NCBI RefSeq assembly: GCF_036898095.1
Contig: NC_090768.1
Span: 49,944,615-50,008,614, forward strand
Reading direction: 5' to 3'
DNA: 64,000 nucleotides
From: Palaemon carinicauda
Taxonomy: Eukaryota > Arthropoda > Malacostraca > Decapoda > Palaemonidae
The notes under the pieces were generated by a model. The model was not told the origin of the DNA. It saw only the letters and a list, made by a program, of their open reading frames with translations, and did not search any database. This document shows positions 22,636 to 35,000 of the stretch, piece by piece (the first letter of the stretch is position 1; the number at the start of each line of letters is the position of its first letter). The translations under genes were made by a program, and so were the position numbers.

Positions 22636-23663
22636 ATTACACAAGTTTAGTTTAGTTTAGTTCTATGCCTCTGTTTAGGTGTGAAATAAGTTACTTATAA
22701 ACCTTTTATATGACAAGACTTAAATCAACCTGCTTTTGATAAAAGTTTTTTAGGTTAGTGTGTGAAACTGTGAATCAGTTAACGAGTCAAATTGTTATCG
22801 TAAGAGGGTAGTGACGTCAGTGCTCCATATGTGATGTACTGTAGGTGTTAATTCAACCTAGTTTAATTTTTTTAGCAAAGGTCTTTCTACTTGTATTTGT
22901 GTGAATTCAATGTTGAAAACTCACATAGAAACTCGAGCACATCTTTTTATTAGTTCTTAAGATATCCTAAATGTTTTGTCCTGAAATATTTTAATTTCTT
23001 TGCCAAAATAATTTGTTGGTCTATAGAATTTCATAATTTTGGTGACTTAAATTATCTTAATCGTTTTGGAGCTTAGAATATCTTAATTCTGAGGTCTTTA
23101 AATATCTTATTTTGGTGTCTAAAATCTTATTTTTGTGGGCTTCAAATATCCTACTTTTGGGGGCTAAAATCTTACTTTTTGGGGATTAGAATATCTTATT
23201 TTGGGGGCTAAAATCTTACTTTAGTGGACTTGAAATATCCTATTTTTCGGGTTTAAAATATCCTACTTTGGGGGGTAAAAATATCTTACTTTTGAGGGCT
23301 TAAAATATCCTACTTTTGGTTGCTTAATTAAAATATCCTACTTTTGGTTGCTTAAAATATCTAACTTTTTGAGACTTAAAATATAGTACTTTTGGAGACT
23401 TAAAATATCTTACTTTTGGAGACGAAATATCTTACTTTTGTGGGCTTAAAATATCTTAATTTCTATCGCTTAAGATATCTTACTGTTTGTGGCTTTAAAT
23501 ATCCCAATTTTGGGGGCTAAGATATCCTAATTTATCTTCGATATAACTGATTTATTAAACATAATATTGCTTGAAAATGACTGGAAAAAAAAATGCTAAA
23601 TTTGTACCTTATAAATCTTGATTGCCAATTTTCTGAGAGTTCCTATTAACACTTGTTTTTCAG

Positions 23664-23870
23664 GTTAAGGTGGCCTTCTCCTAGGATGCTTCAAACCCTT
23701 CAATCAAAAGGACTAATGTCCTGTGGGATCCAGACTCTCTCCTGGTCAAGTCCCTCAGAGCAAGTGAGACTTCTAGAACACCATTTCAGGCCATTGGGTG
23801 TAGAGTGTTAAATAAGTTTTTCACAATGAAGATTCAAATATCTAGTTCACGTTTTAAGTCTTGGATAGTG
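23664..23870 (+). other. Candidate exon
   Basis: TTGTTTTTCAG is a good acceptor ending at 23663. One frame from about 23691 stays open for about 60 codons (containing NVLWDPDSLLVKSLRAS and TPFQAIGCRVLN) and stops near 23877. A second frame is open for 45 codons, to a TAA at about 23810. The segment is GC-raised. No family was recognised and no donor is obvious, so a terminal exon is possible. Confidence 0.3.
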
Positions 23871-24179
23871 TGCTAAGTCATATTGCTAGCTTACTAATTT
23901 ACCTAAATTCTTTCCTTTTTAGTTTCATGAATTTAGTTTTCATGCATTAAATTCCCATTAGTAATTGGTTTAATGAATAGTTGATGACTGAATTATAGTT
24001 ATAAATCAATTTAGGCCTATATAAATCCATGTCAATATTTAAGATTGCAATATTGGGTAAGCTACCCTGAAGTTTTTTTAGAGCTAAATTATATCTCATT
24101 CTCATCAACCTGGTGTCATCTGGGAAAAATCTTATTGTGGAAATCCTGGTTATGAAATTTTTGACAGTCCTGTAAAAGA

Positions 24180-24890
24180 TATTTCAGGGAGGGGCCGAGT
24201 TTCTTCAAATAGGAGTTAATTCAGGTAGGGGTTATTTCGGGTACGAGTTATTTCAGGAAGGAGTTATTTAGACGTTCTTTCAGGTAAGACCTCTTTCAGA
24301 TAGAAGGTGAGCTATTTCAAGTAAGAGCCATTTCAGGTAGGAGTTCTTTCAGTAGAGGGCAGGCTATTTCAGATAGATGCTGGGTTCTTTGTGGTAGGAG
24401 TTCTTTGAGGTAGGAGTTCTTTGAGGTAGGAGTTCTTTGAGGTAGGAGTTCTTTGAGGTAGAGACTGGGATATACCAAGTAGGAGTTATTTCAGGTGGGA
24501 GTTCTTTCATGTAGAGGCTTGGCTTTTTTTGGGTCGAGTCTGAGCTATTTCAGGTAGGAGTTATTTCAGGAAGAGGCTGGGCTCTTTCAAGTAGTTATTT
24601 CAGATAGAGGGTGGGCTATTGCAGGTAGATGCTGGGCTGTTTCAGATAGGGACCGAGTGGTTTCATGCAGAGGCTGGGCCATTTCAGGAAGGAGTTATTT
24701 CATGTAGAGGCTAGGCTATTTCAAGAAACATATTTCAGGTAGAGGCTGGGCTATTAAAGGTAGGGGCTGGGCTGTTTCATAAAAAAGGCTGGGGTATTTC
24801 AGGTAGGAGTTATTGCAGGTAGGAGGTGGTCTATTTCAGATAGAGGCTGGGCTATTTCATTTAGAAGCTGAGCTATTTCAGTTAAATTTT
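24180..24890 (+). repeat. Irregular minisatellite (TATTTCAGGTAGGAG / GAGGCTGGGC units)
   Basis: About 30 variants of two alternating words, CTATTTCAGGTAGGAGTT and GTAGAGGCTGGG. A 17-base sub-array TTCTTTGAGGTAGGAG is repeated four times at 24400-24462. Confidence 0.9.
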
Positions 24891-25620
24891 ATTCTAGTGA
24901 TATTTTCAGGTTTTATTTATTTAATCCAATGGGATTGAACATTCAAATCCTGAGATCCTTGAAGCAAAGTTTTCCTAAATTTTTTATTTGTCAATTTTGA
25001 CTTTCAACAATTGAGTATTTTTAGTAAGATTTGGTAAACTTTTATGAATATCAAACCGGGTTTAGTTTGTAATCTACATCCTTCTTAAAGTTCAGGAAAT
25101 AGGAACATGTTCGTAAATTAGTTGGGAGACTTTTAAACTGTAGTGTTATTATATTAAGAATGATTAGCTTATATAAGATTACTGAATTATCCCATGCCAA
25201 AACTTTCAGTTGATGGAAATGAGGTTTTAGTTTAAGCATACATAGTTTATTTCTTTTTGTGGCATTTGAATTGAGCTGCTTTAAAGGCTTATTTCAAGGT
25301 GTGTTCGTGTTTAGCCTTTCAATTTTTCTTCTTGCAATATAAGCTTGGTTCCTTAACACAAAACCCTTTCAAATTTCAATAGTATACCTTGGATAGTTGA
25401 TCCCTCACATTGTATTTTAAATTCTATAATGGGTAATACCTAGCAAATGTATTAAAGCAACATAAAGTTTAAATACACCATTGGTCCTATAGTTAAATAT
25501 CTAGAGTAAATATTTTAATGTCTGTAATTTGTATAAAAACTTATCCCACTTTTTATACTTCATTTTGTAAGATTTAGTACTTGATGAAATGTTCATCCTC
25601 CGTCCCCTTGTTAAAAACCC

Positions 25621-25624
<4 letters not shown>
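24891..25624. other. AT-rich interval, nothing recognised
   Basis: No gene, RNA or shared repeat was seen. Confidence 0.5.

Positions 25625-25682
<58 letters not shown>
25625..25682. repeat. (CT)n microsatellite
   Basis: 29 perfect CT units. Confidence 0.97.
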
Positions 25683-25685
<3 letters not shown>

Positions 25686-25984
25686 ATATTTAAGTTGGTG
25701 TCTAGAGTAGTTTATAGATGATTCTAGGAGTATACTTTAAATGAAATAAAAAGGTTTATGATATAGGTAAATGAAAAAGTTACTGTACATGTTTTTCAGG
25801 TTTTAATCAGATATTCTTAGAGAAGCTTAAACTTAAGGTTAGGAAAGATGGCTCTAAAATGATGAGCTCTCGGTAAGGTCGAAAAGCTGATTTGTTGATT
25901 GGTATAGATTTAAATACTAAGAATTACAGTAGGAATTGAACATTGCTGGATAATACCGAATAGTGAATAGATTTAGGTGATCAT

Positions 25985-27000
25985 TGGCAGACGAGATGAT
26001 TAGGAGAACTTTGGTGTGAAATTGCTAGAAGGGCTTTTGTGTGAAAGGGCTAGGAAGACTTTGGTATCAAATGACTAGAAGAGCTTTGGTGTGAAGTGGC
26101 TAGGAGAGCTTTGGTGTGAAGTGGCTAGGAGGGCTTTGGTGTGAAATGGCTAGGAGGGCTTTGGTGTGAAATGGCTAGGAGGGCTTTGGTGTGAAATAGT
26201 CAGGAAGGCTATGGTGTGAAATGGCTAGGAGAGCTTTGGTGTGAAGTGACTAGGAAGGCTATGGTGTGAAATGGCTAGGAGAGCTTTGGTGTGAAGTGAC
26301 TAGGAAGGCTATGGTGTGAAATGGCTAGGAGGGCTTTGGTGTGAAATGGCTAGGAGGGATATGGTGTGAAATGGCTAGGAGAGCTTTTGTGTGAAGTGAC
26401 TAGGAAGGCTATGGTGTGAAATGGCTAGGAGGGCTTTGGGGTGAAATGGCTTGGAGGGCTTTGGTGTGAAATAGCTTGGAGGGGTTTGGTTTAAAATGGC
26501 TAGGAGGACTTGGGTGTGAAAGGGTTAGTTGGACTTTGGTGTGAAATGGCTAGGAGGGCTCTGGTGTGGAATAGTCAGGAAGGCTATGGTGTGAAATGGC
26601 TAGGAGAGCTATTGGTGTGAAATGGTCAGGAGAGCTTTGGTGTGAAATGGTCAGGAGGGCTATGGTGTGAAATGCTTTAAGAAAGCTATGGTGTAAAATG
26701 GGTAGGGGAGCTTTGGTTGAAATGGTCAGGAGGGCTATGGTGTGAAATGGTTTAAGAAAGCTGTGATGTGAAAATGCTAGGAGGGCTTTGGTGTGAAATA
26801 GATAGGAGGGCTTTAGTGTGAAATGACAAGGAGGGATTTGGTGTGAAATGTCTAGGAAGACTTTGGTGTAAAATGGCTAGGAGGGCTTTGGTGTGAAATA
26901 GCAAGGAGAGCTTTGGTTTGAAATGTCTAGGAAGTCTTTGGTGTGAAATGGCTAGGAGGGCTTTAGTGTGAAATAGCTAGTAGGGCTAGGAGGTGGGAGG
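25985..27000 (+). repeat. 25-base minisatellite, about 40 copies
   Basis: The unit GGCTAGGAGGGCTTTGGTGT plus GAAAT is repeated with point changes over about 1 kb. Higher-order repetition is visible: a pair of units containing AGTGACTAGGAAGGCTATGG recurs three or four times between 26240 and 26420. It is G-rich on + and open-frame-poor, so it is not coding. Confidence 0.95.
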
Positions 27001-27214
27001 GCTAGCATGTTAGTGTGTAAAATGGTAGGGCTTTGGCTAGTATTAGTATTATTCCTCATCTTCTTTTGAGCTACATGAACATACCTTGAAATTAACTTTG
27101 ATTTTTTTAAATGATAGATTGTTTGTCCCTCTAATACATAACTAAAGTTTCAGAACTCCCATTCCCACTCCTTGATCCTTCCACCTCCCAATTTGGAAAG
27201 ATTTTAAAAAAAAG

Positions 27215-27320
27215 GGAACGTTCATATGACTGAGCCTTCCTCCCCATCTGTCCCCCTCCCTCTTCTGGTATCAGTATTTGCCATATTCCTCACCACTGAA
27301 AGGCCAGAGGGCCCATGAAG
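27215..27320 (+). repeat. Repeat shared in opposite orientation with 33235-33320
   Basis: GAACGTTCATATGAC, CCCCCTCCCTCTTCTGGTAT and a CTGAAAGGCCAGAG-like end match the reverse complement of 33235-33320. The two copies lie about 6 kb apart. Confidence 0.7.
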
Positions 27321-27976
27321 TATATATCTTGCTTTTGACTAGAACCACTGTTTATTTAGGCTGTTTATGAGCTTCCCATGTACGGGACTCGTTCATTCTT
27401 TTGCTGGTTTAATGAGAGGAGTTAACTGTTAGCTTGGTTGTGTTGTATTGTCAAAATGCTAGACTTTGTGTTATGGTAACATATTCAGTCCAATTTGATT
27501 TTCTTGAAATCTTGCCAGAGTATATTCTGTCTTGTCAATTCTAGTCATGATAATAATTTAGTCTCGTTAAAGGATCTTTAAAGCCTCAAATGATTTTAAA
27601 TATTGGTATTTCGTGCTTTTAAATATTTTTGAAATTTAGTTTAAAATTCATTTTTAAAAATCTTTAATCTTGAATTGTAGGAGATTGTAGTGTCAAATTG
27701 AACAGGTTTCTGTTATGTATACAATGTAGTTCAATTTTAAACTATATCAAATTTGTCATATATTGTGTAAATTGAGTTGTGTAACTATTTTTGTCAAGAG
27801 AGTGATTTAAAATTTGTCCAAGAATGTGAAATTTCAATGTTAATGTGAAATTAGTAACTGTAATAATTCAATTTTATCTGTCAGTGAAAATCAAAATGTT
27901 AGAAAAATGAATTAATTTAGTTTTAAACTTTTAGATAACTTTTCTTAATAAAGTGTGGACGTTGTCAGTCTTGCAG

Positions 27977-28081
27977 TCCAGTGCTTTCCATTACACTGAG
28001 ATACCCGAGCTCTCTGAAAAGGGGTCCAGCTGGGATTATAAATGTCCCAAGATATCTGATTCCTACTGTTTCTGTTCATGA
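27977..28081 (+). other. Candidate terminal coding exon
   Basis: The acceptor-like GTCAGTCTTGCAG ends at 27976. The next 34 codons are open (SSAFHYTEIPELSEKGSSWD, then YKCPKIS and a Cys-rich end) to the TGA at 28079-28081. Local GC is raised. No family was recognised. It could belong with the candidate exons at 19557 and 23664. Confidence 0.3.
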
Positions 28082-28790
28082 CATGAAGGAGGGATAGAGA
28101 ACTGCTGTAAGTCATTTTAGAAGAAATGTGTAATACACTCTTGAGTAAATTGCTGTTAGTATAGTTTTAGTTAGTATTTGTGCTTGGGAGTTACTGCCAA
28201 TGTTGATTAGGTGAATTAAAGGATAATTAAAGTCCTTGTTTGTGTAATTCAGGATCAGGTAACCTAGTTTAGGTGATGTTTATACAGGGTTAAGTAATAT
28301 GGCTTCAATTTGATTTAGTTTAATCTGCTCTTGGTTAAGTATTTCTAAAATTTATGCAGGATTAGGCAAAGGGGTCCAAACTGAAGTTTTACTTTTTTAG
28401 GTTAGATTTTATAGACGTGCTGTGATACTGATGTACAGGAATGTATCTTGTGTAGTAATTTACATAAGTACCTACTCTGAAGTTATATTTTTTTTTTTTT
28501 GTGCGAGGAAACTTTGTAATTCAGAAAACTTAGACATAATCTCATAAGCCTCTGAATCTTGTATAAAACATCAAGTCAGAGCATTGGTGTCATATTGTAT
28601 TAAACTATATAACTCGCCAATTTCTTTTAATTTTAATAACACTTAAGATTTGAATGTACAATTTAAGTTGTTCAGATGTAACAAGATGTAACTAAGCCAA
28701 AAACTGTTAAATTAACTAAAAGCTTGATACACACTGATCTTCTTTTGCTAAAGTCCCTTACGTTTAAATGCTAATATATTTAAGACTAAC
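28082..28790. other. AT-rich interval, nothing recognised
   Basis: No feature could be supported. Confidence 0.5.
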
Positions 28791-28970
28791 GTCATAAACT
28801 GTTTAAAACTTTAGTTAACTTACGTCCATGTTAAGTGAATGTGTAGTAACTTAAGATAATCTAAAACTAGAAGTTAGTAAGTCATAAACTGTTTAAAACT
28901 TTAGTTAACTTACGTCCATGTTAAGTGAATGTGTAGTAACTTAAGATAATCTAAAACTAGAAGTTAGTAA
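28791..28970 (+). repeat. Perfect 90-base tandem duplication
   Basis: 28791-28880 and 28881-28970 are identical, starting GTCATAAACTGTTTAAAACT. Identity in neutral AT-rich DNA implies a recent event or an assembly artefact. Confidence 0.97.
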
Positions 28971-29486
28971 ATTAATCTTCAAAGCACTTAATCAGAATTT
29001 ATGTAAGTACTATAACGAAAATCTTGAAAAATAAGTTTTTAGAGATATTAATGTCTTGAATATTTTATGTACCCAGCGTTTAAATTACATACAAATTATA
29101 GCCAATAATTCTTTCTTTGAAACTTGCAACTTTTCGAGTTATGTTGAACGTTTCAATATTTTCAAATTGTGGAATACAGAAAACTTTAACTGATTTGGTT
29201 GGAAAGTTTTGAATTTCAGTTGGTTGATTTAGATCTAGTCGCTAATCGGCGGAATTTATCTTTTAACAAAATGGTAGTAAAGATGATGCAAGTTTAATTA
29301 TAGTTTTCTCAAAATAGGGTACAGTATGTTTTTCAAATGTCTGCACTTGCATTGATTTTAATGTAGATATTACAGTAATTTTTACGTAATTTGAAGGGAA
29401 TAGAAGAAGGACAGTTTGTCACTGTAATCACGCAAAAGTTTTTAAATGTAATTTTGATAATTGGTTCACAACAGTAATCTCTGAGA

Positions 29487-29659
29487 GTCTACCACTTATA
29501 TTGCTACTCTACCACTTATGTTGCCACTCTACCGATTTTGTTGCTGTTCTACCACTTATGTTGCTGCTCTACCACTTATGTTCCTACGCTACCACTTATG
29601 TTCCTACTCTACCACTTATGCTGCCACTCTACTCCTTATATTACTGCTCTACTACTTAA
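29487..29659 (+). repeat. 20-base minisatellite
   Basis: The unit CTCTACCACTTATGTTGCTG is repeated about eight and a half times with small changes. Confidence 0.93.
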
Positions 29660-29740
29660 AATCAAATCATTGGATTGAATTTTTGATTAATTGATGCAGG
29701 ACAATGCATTCCTTGTACATCAGTAAATTTGTAACAAGCA

Positions 29741-29812
29741 ATGAACGAGTGGTTGGATGATGTCTGGTGTAAGTGTTACGAGGAGGATCTAGTCTACCGA
29801 AGGAAGTTATAA
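29741..29812 (+). other. Small ORF of 23 codons or a coding first exon
   Basis: ATG at 29741 opens MNEWLDDVWCKCYEEDLVYR and ends at TAA 29810-29812. The composition is protein-like and GC-raised. A strong donor GGT|GTAAGTG lies inside (29769/29770), so the ATG could instead belong to a first coding exon. Neither option has homology support. Confidence 0.25.
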
Positions 29813-31424
<1,612 letters not shown>

Positions 31425-31835
31425 ACTATGTAGGTAAGCCTATTGTTACTTTAAGGGTTGTTCAGCTTTGTAGGTAGGCCTACTGTTATTTTAAGTGTTA
31501 TTCAGCCTTGTAGGTAGGTCTACTTGTAAGTTTAAGAGTTGTTCAGCTTTGTAGGTAGACCTACTATAAGTTTAAGGGTTGTCCAGCTTTGTAGGTAGAC
31601 CTACTGTAAGTTTAAGGGTTGTTCAGCTTTGTAGGTAGCCCTACTGTAAGTTTAAGGGTTGTTTAGCTTTGTAGGTAGGCCTACAGTTAGTTTAAGGGGT
31701 GTTCAGCTTTGTAGGTGGGCCTACTGTTAGTTTAAGGATTGTTCATCTTTGTAGGTAAGCCTACTGTAAGTTAAGGGTTGTTCAGCTTTTTAGGTAGGCC
31801 TACTATTATGTTAAGGATTGTTTAAGTTTTAAGAA
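31425..31835 (+). repeat. Minisatellite of about 40-42 bases, about ten copies
   Basis: The unit is AAGGGTTGTTCAGCTTTGTA, GGTAGGCCTACTGT and AGTTT. Many copies contain the palindrome GTAGGCCTAC. Confidence 0.93.
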
Positions 31836-31889
31836 AACTTTAAATTAGGTTCTCTCCACGTAGCTTCAAAAAGGGGTCATATTTGAGAA

Positions 31890-32190
31890 TGTATTACACA
31901 TGGAACTAAATTGATTTTTTGTGGTCCACGTGCAAGGTTAATGTGTACTTCGGTCCGATCTGCCTATCTGCTAGGAGGAGTAGTAAGGATAGTCAGGGCA
32001 GTGGTTTGCACGTGTCTTCTCCTTTACCCGACTCAATCATGCACATGAAATGGGACGGATGAGAGAGATCCTTTGGGGCAGTTGTGGTTCCTGTCTGCTT
32101 TTGAGAGGGCAAAAGGATTCTGGAGTAATCGATCGTGGTGGAATTGTAATATAAGACTGATGGGGTCTCCACTCCCTCCAACCATGTTTC
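31890..32190. other. GC-raised unclassified segment
   Basis: This block (CGGTCCGATCTGCCTATCTG; CCTTTACCCGACTCAATCAT) stands out from AT-rich flanks. A 62-codon minus frame (32181-31993, beginning MEGVETPSVLYYNSTTIDYS) spans it. It could be a decayed dispersed repeat or an exon. No family was recognised. Confidence 0.25.
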
Positions 32191-32395
32191 TATTTAAGTA
32201 TTGTTTCTAAACGAAAATTTAGATTTGAGAAAAAAGCCCCCTTGCTCTGTCACTGCTTAAAGGTTTATCGTTTAAGATGTCAAAATTAGAATACTATAAC
32301 ATTATCTTGAAAAAAAAAAACCATGATATTCTTGGCGTATTTAATTCACAATCATTGCATTAATGTCTGTAAGATTTTCAATAAAATATTTCAAA

Positions 32396-32522
32396 AGAGA
32401 AGGAAATGGAAAGCATTCAAGGGCCTGGTGACTTTATTCGTTCAAAAAACAAAATGCCTAATTAATCTTTAGTTACCAGGTGGGAAGGGGCGGGCCTTGG
32501 TGGGCTTTCCATTTCCTTCTCT
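32396..32522. mobile_element. 127-base element with 18-base terminal inverted repeats
   Basis: AGAGAAGGAAATGGAAAG (32396-32413) is the exact reverse complement of 32505-32522. Inside, GGGCCTGGTGAC and GTTACCAGGTGGG also partly pair. No clear target duplication is visible, so it may be a MITE remnant or a plain hairpin. Confidence 0.5.
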
Positions 32523-33234
32523 TTTTTTTTATTGAAAACTTAACTAATTTACACAATCATGACATTTGTAACCTCACATGTTTAACTTCAAACTCATTCC
32601 AATGTTCAGAAAAAATCAAAGAAAACGAAATACTTTTGTATCCCATGTTATGGGATCTAAAATTTCCATTTTCTATGATTTCTGTCATTGGTTTCGTTTG
32701 TTAGAAAACGGGGTTAAACAATTTGATATAGCTTGTAATTGTCTTTGTAATGTATTCATATACTGTATATACTTAATATTTCTATTAAGTGTATTGAAAC
32801 CTGTTTTGTGTATGGCAACTAATCTTCTACAATAAAAGACATTATCTAAACATATTTGTTTTTCTTAATTCATACTTTAAAAAAAGTTTTAACACAAAAT
32901 AGTCGTCTCTTAGTCGACTATGCTTAAACCCAGAGTTAAAGTAACTTATTTTTAAACAAATAACTGAATTTGAGGCTAAAATGAATTATTATCACAAGAC
33001 TAGAGCTGTCAGAAATGAATATACTTTGAGAATTGGACTGAACAAGAAATACCATAATACATAGTCCTCATTTTGATAATACTAACATACCAAGACTATA
33101 TTTCTCTCATGATCACCAGTGGAAGAGTGAACGAGCTCTCTACATTGGAAGGGAATAAACCAGTCATATAAATAAACACTTGTGGTTTATTATAGTTAAA
33201 AGCAAGGTTTAAACTTCATTAACTCCCTGGTCTT
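32523..33234. other. AT-rich interval, nothing recognised
   Basis: Short open frames (32480-32835) lack features of real genes. An AATAAA lies at about 32831. Confidence 0.45.
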
Positions 33235-33320
33235 TCAGAGGAGAGAGAATGAAGGCATTTTACTGATACCAGAAGAGGGAGGGGGACGACTGGGGAGAAC
33301 ACTGTCATATGAACGTTAGA
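33235..33320 (-). repeat. Repeat shared with 27215-27320
   Basis: The reverse complement carries CTAACGTTCATATGAC and CCCCCTCCCTCTTCTGGTAT as at 27215. Confidence 0.7.
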
Positions 33321-33589
33321 TTAAAGAGAATACTCCATGCTACTGTAATTTTTAATTTTTTAAAAATATATTTTGTTCAATTTGTTTAATGTGGAATTTT
33401 TAATTTTTTTAAATATATATTTTGTTCAATTTGTTTAATATGGATGTAATGGAAATAAATAAATTTTATATAAGTTTTTATTTCTTTTATTTAGTTTCAT
33501 AGTTATATATACTTTGTAACCAATTTTACAAAAGTAGTCAAGTCAAAGTTTTACTGCTCTGCTATACATTATCACACATTATTACTGTA

Positions 33590-34180
33590 TCTTCTTTTTA
33601 TACATTATTACTGTATCTAATATTCATACATTACTACTGTATTACTGTATCTAATATTCATACATTACTACTGTATCTTATATCTATGCATTATTACTGT
33701 ATCTTCTATTCATACACTACTACTGTATTTTGTTTATAAATTGCTACTGTATTATGTCATTTTGATTTGAAAATACATCTGTTTTAACCATTAAAAATGC
33801 AGAAAAGACATAGCCATGTAAAGTGCAAGAGATTTGTAATCGTAAAGTAAAATACATTATAAAAGACATCTTGAGACATTCAAGGCTAAGCCATGAATGT
33901 TTTTTATGTCTTCTATAATGTATTTTACTTTACGATTACAAATCTCTTGCACTTTACATGGCTATGTCTTTTCTGCATTTTTAATGGTTAAAACAGATGT
34001 ATTTTCAAATCAAAATGACATAATACAGTAGCAATTTATAAACAAAATACAGTAGTAGTGTATGAATAGAAGATACAGTAATAATGCATAAATAGAAGAT
34101 ACAGTAATAATGTATGAATATAAGATAAAACCATAATGTATAAATAGAAGATACAGTAATAATGCACAAATAAAAGATAT
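33590..34180. repeat. Very long near-perfect inverted repeat (hairpin)
   Basis: The left arm (about 33590-33869) and right arm (33906 to about 34180) are reverse complements with few mismatches across a 36-base loop (33870-33905). The inner arms (33770-33869 and 33906-34010) are single-copy-looking and almost identical. The outer arms are minisatellite (CATTATTACTGTATCTTCTA type). The frames of 80-120 codons read across the right arm are by-products of the minisatellite. Confidence 0.93.
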
Positions 34181-34385
34181 AGTAGTAATGCACAAATAAA
34201 AGATATAGTAGTAATGTATAAATAAAAGATATAGTAGTAATGTATAAATAGAAGATACAGTAATAATGCATAAATTAAAAGATACAATAATAATGTATGG
34301 ATAGAAGAAACAATAATAATGCATAAATAAAAGATACAGCAGTAATATATAAAAACTCATTAGCAATGCATAAGTAGACAATACA
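34020..34385 (-). repeat. Minisatellite of about 24-27 bases
   Basis: The unit AGATACAGTAATAATGCATA plus AATAGA is repeated about 13 times. The same array, shorter, forms the outer left arm at 33575-33735. Confidence 0.9.
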
Positions 34386-34654
34386 ATTGCAATAAGAAAA
34401 ACATTACCTTTAGCAATTTACACAAGTTAGAATATTAATAAAAACTGATATGCAACTTTACTGTGTACATAGAGTACAATTCCAATATAAAGACCACTTG
34501 CCTGACTTTATATTTCTTGAAATTAAACCATCTTAGAATGACAACTGGTAGTGCAAATTAAAGCAATTTTCTCATTTTTCATCACGTTGATTTTAAGCAA
34601 TGTCTGCATGATTTGGTTACCACCACAAGGAAATTATAAGTTTTAAGCAAAAGC

Positions 34655-34890
34655 GTTTTCAGAACTAATTCTAGGTTAATCACTAGTTTTCAAAACTAAT
34701 TCTAGGTTAATCACTAGTTTTTAGAACTAATTCTAAGTTAATCACTAGTTTTCAAAACTAATTCTAGGTTAATCACTACTATTCAGAATTAATTCTATGT
34801 TAATCCCTAGTTGTCAGAATTAATTCTAAGTTAATCACTTATTTTCAGAACTAATTCTAGGTTAATCACAAGTTTTCAGTGCTAATTCTA
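34655..34890 (+). repeat. 31-base minisatellite
   Basis: The unit AACTAATTCTAGGTTAATCA plus CTAGTTTTCAG is repeated about seven to eight times. Confidence 0.93.
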
Positions 34891-34894
34891 GGGT

Positions 34895-35000
34895 ACTCAC
34901 TGACGTTTCAAGCACCAAGCCTACGGGCCAACCAAGGGAAAGGCCCGTGCCAACAACAAGTGTTGGCTTTAATACCCCAACAACATCAAGCACCAATGTT
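34895..35000. repeat. GC-rich segment with two adjacent stem-loops
   Basis: CGGGCC/GGCCCG (around 34925-34948) and CCAACA/TGTTGG (around 34951-34968) can form neighbouring hairpins. AAGCACCAA occurs at both ends. It looks like part of a dispersed repeat, but no second copy is in the window. Confidence 0.4.

Larger units (their letters stand above)
21795..23545 (+). repeat. Duplicated block with minisatellite, copy 2
   Basis: Partner of 20620-21530. The unique-looking part is at 21795-22130, then a family C insertion (22140-22345), then a second minisatellite array at about 23090-23545 with the same unit in more diverged form. The spacing differs because of the insertion and internal change. 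Confidence 0.6.

Noticed and set aside
27955..28010. tRNA-Gln-like D-arm on minus (GTGTAATGGAAAGCACTGGA)
   Set aside because: There is no T arm or B box and the acceptor stem does not pair. At most a fossil tRNA-like fragment; it overlaps a candidate exon on +.
34005..34381. Three overlapping minus frames of 83-123 codons rich in Tyr, Ile and Leu
   Set aside because: They are one minisatellite read in three frames; no start context, no domain, and the array is part of the inverted repeat.
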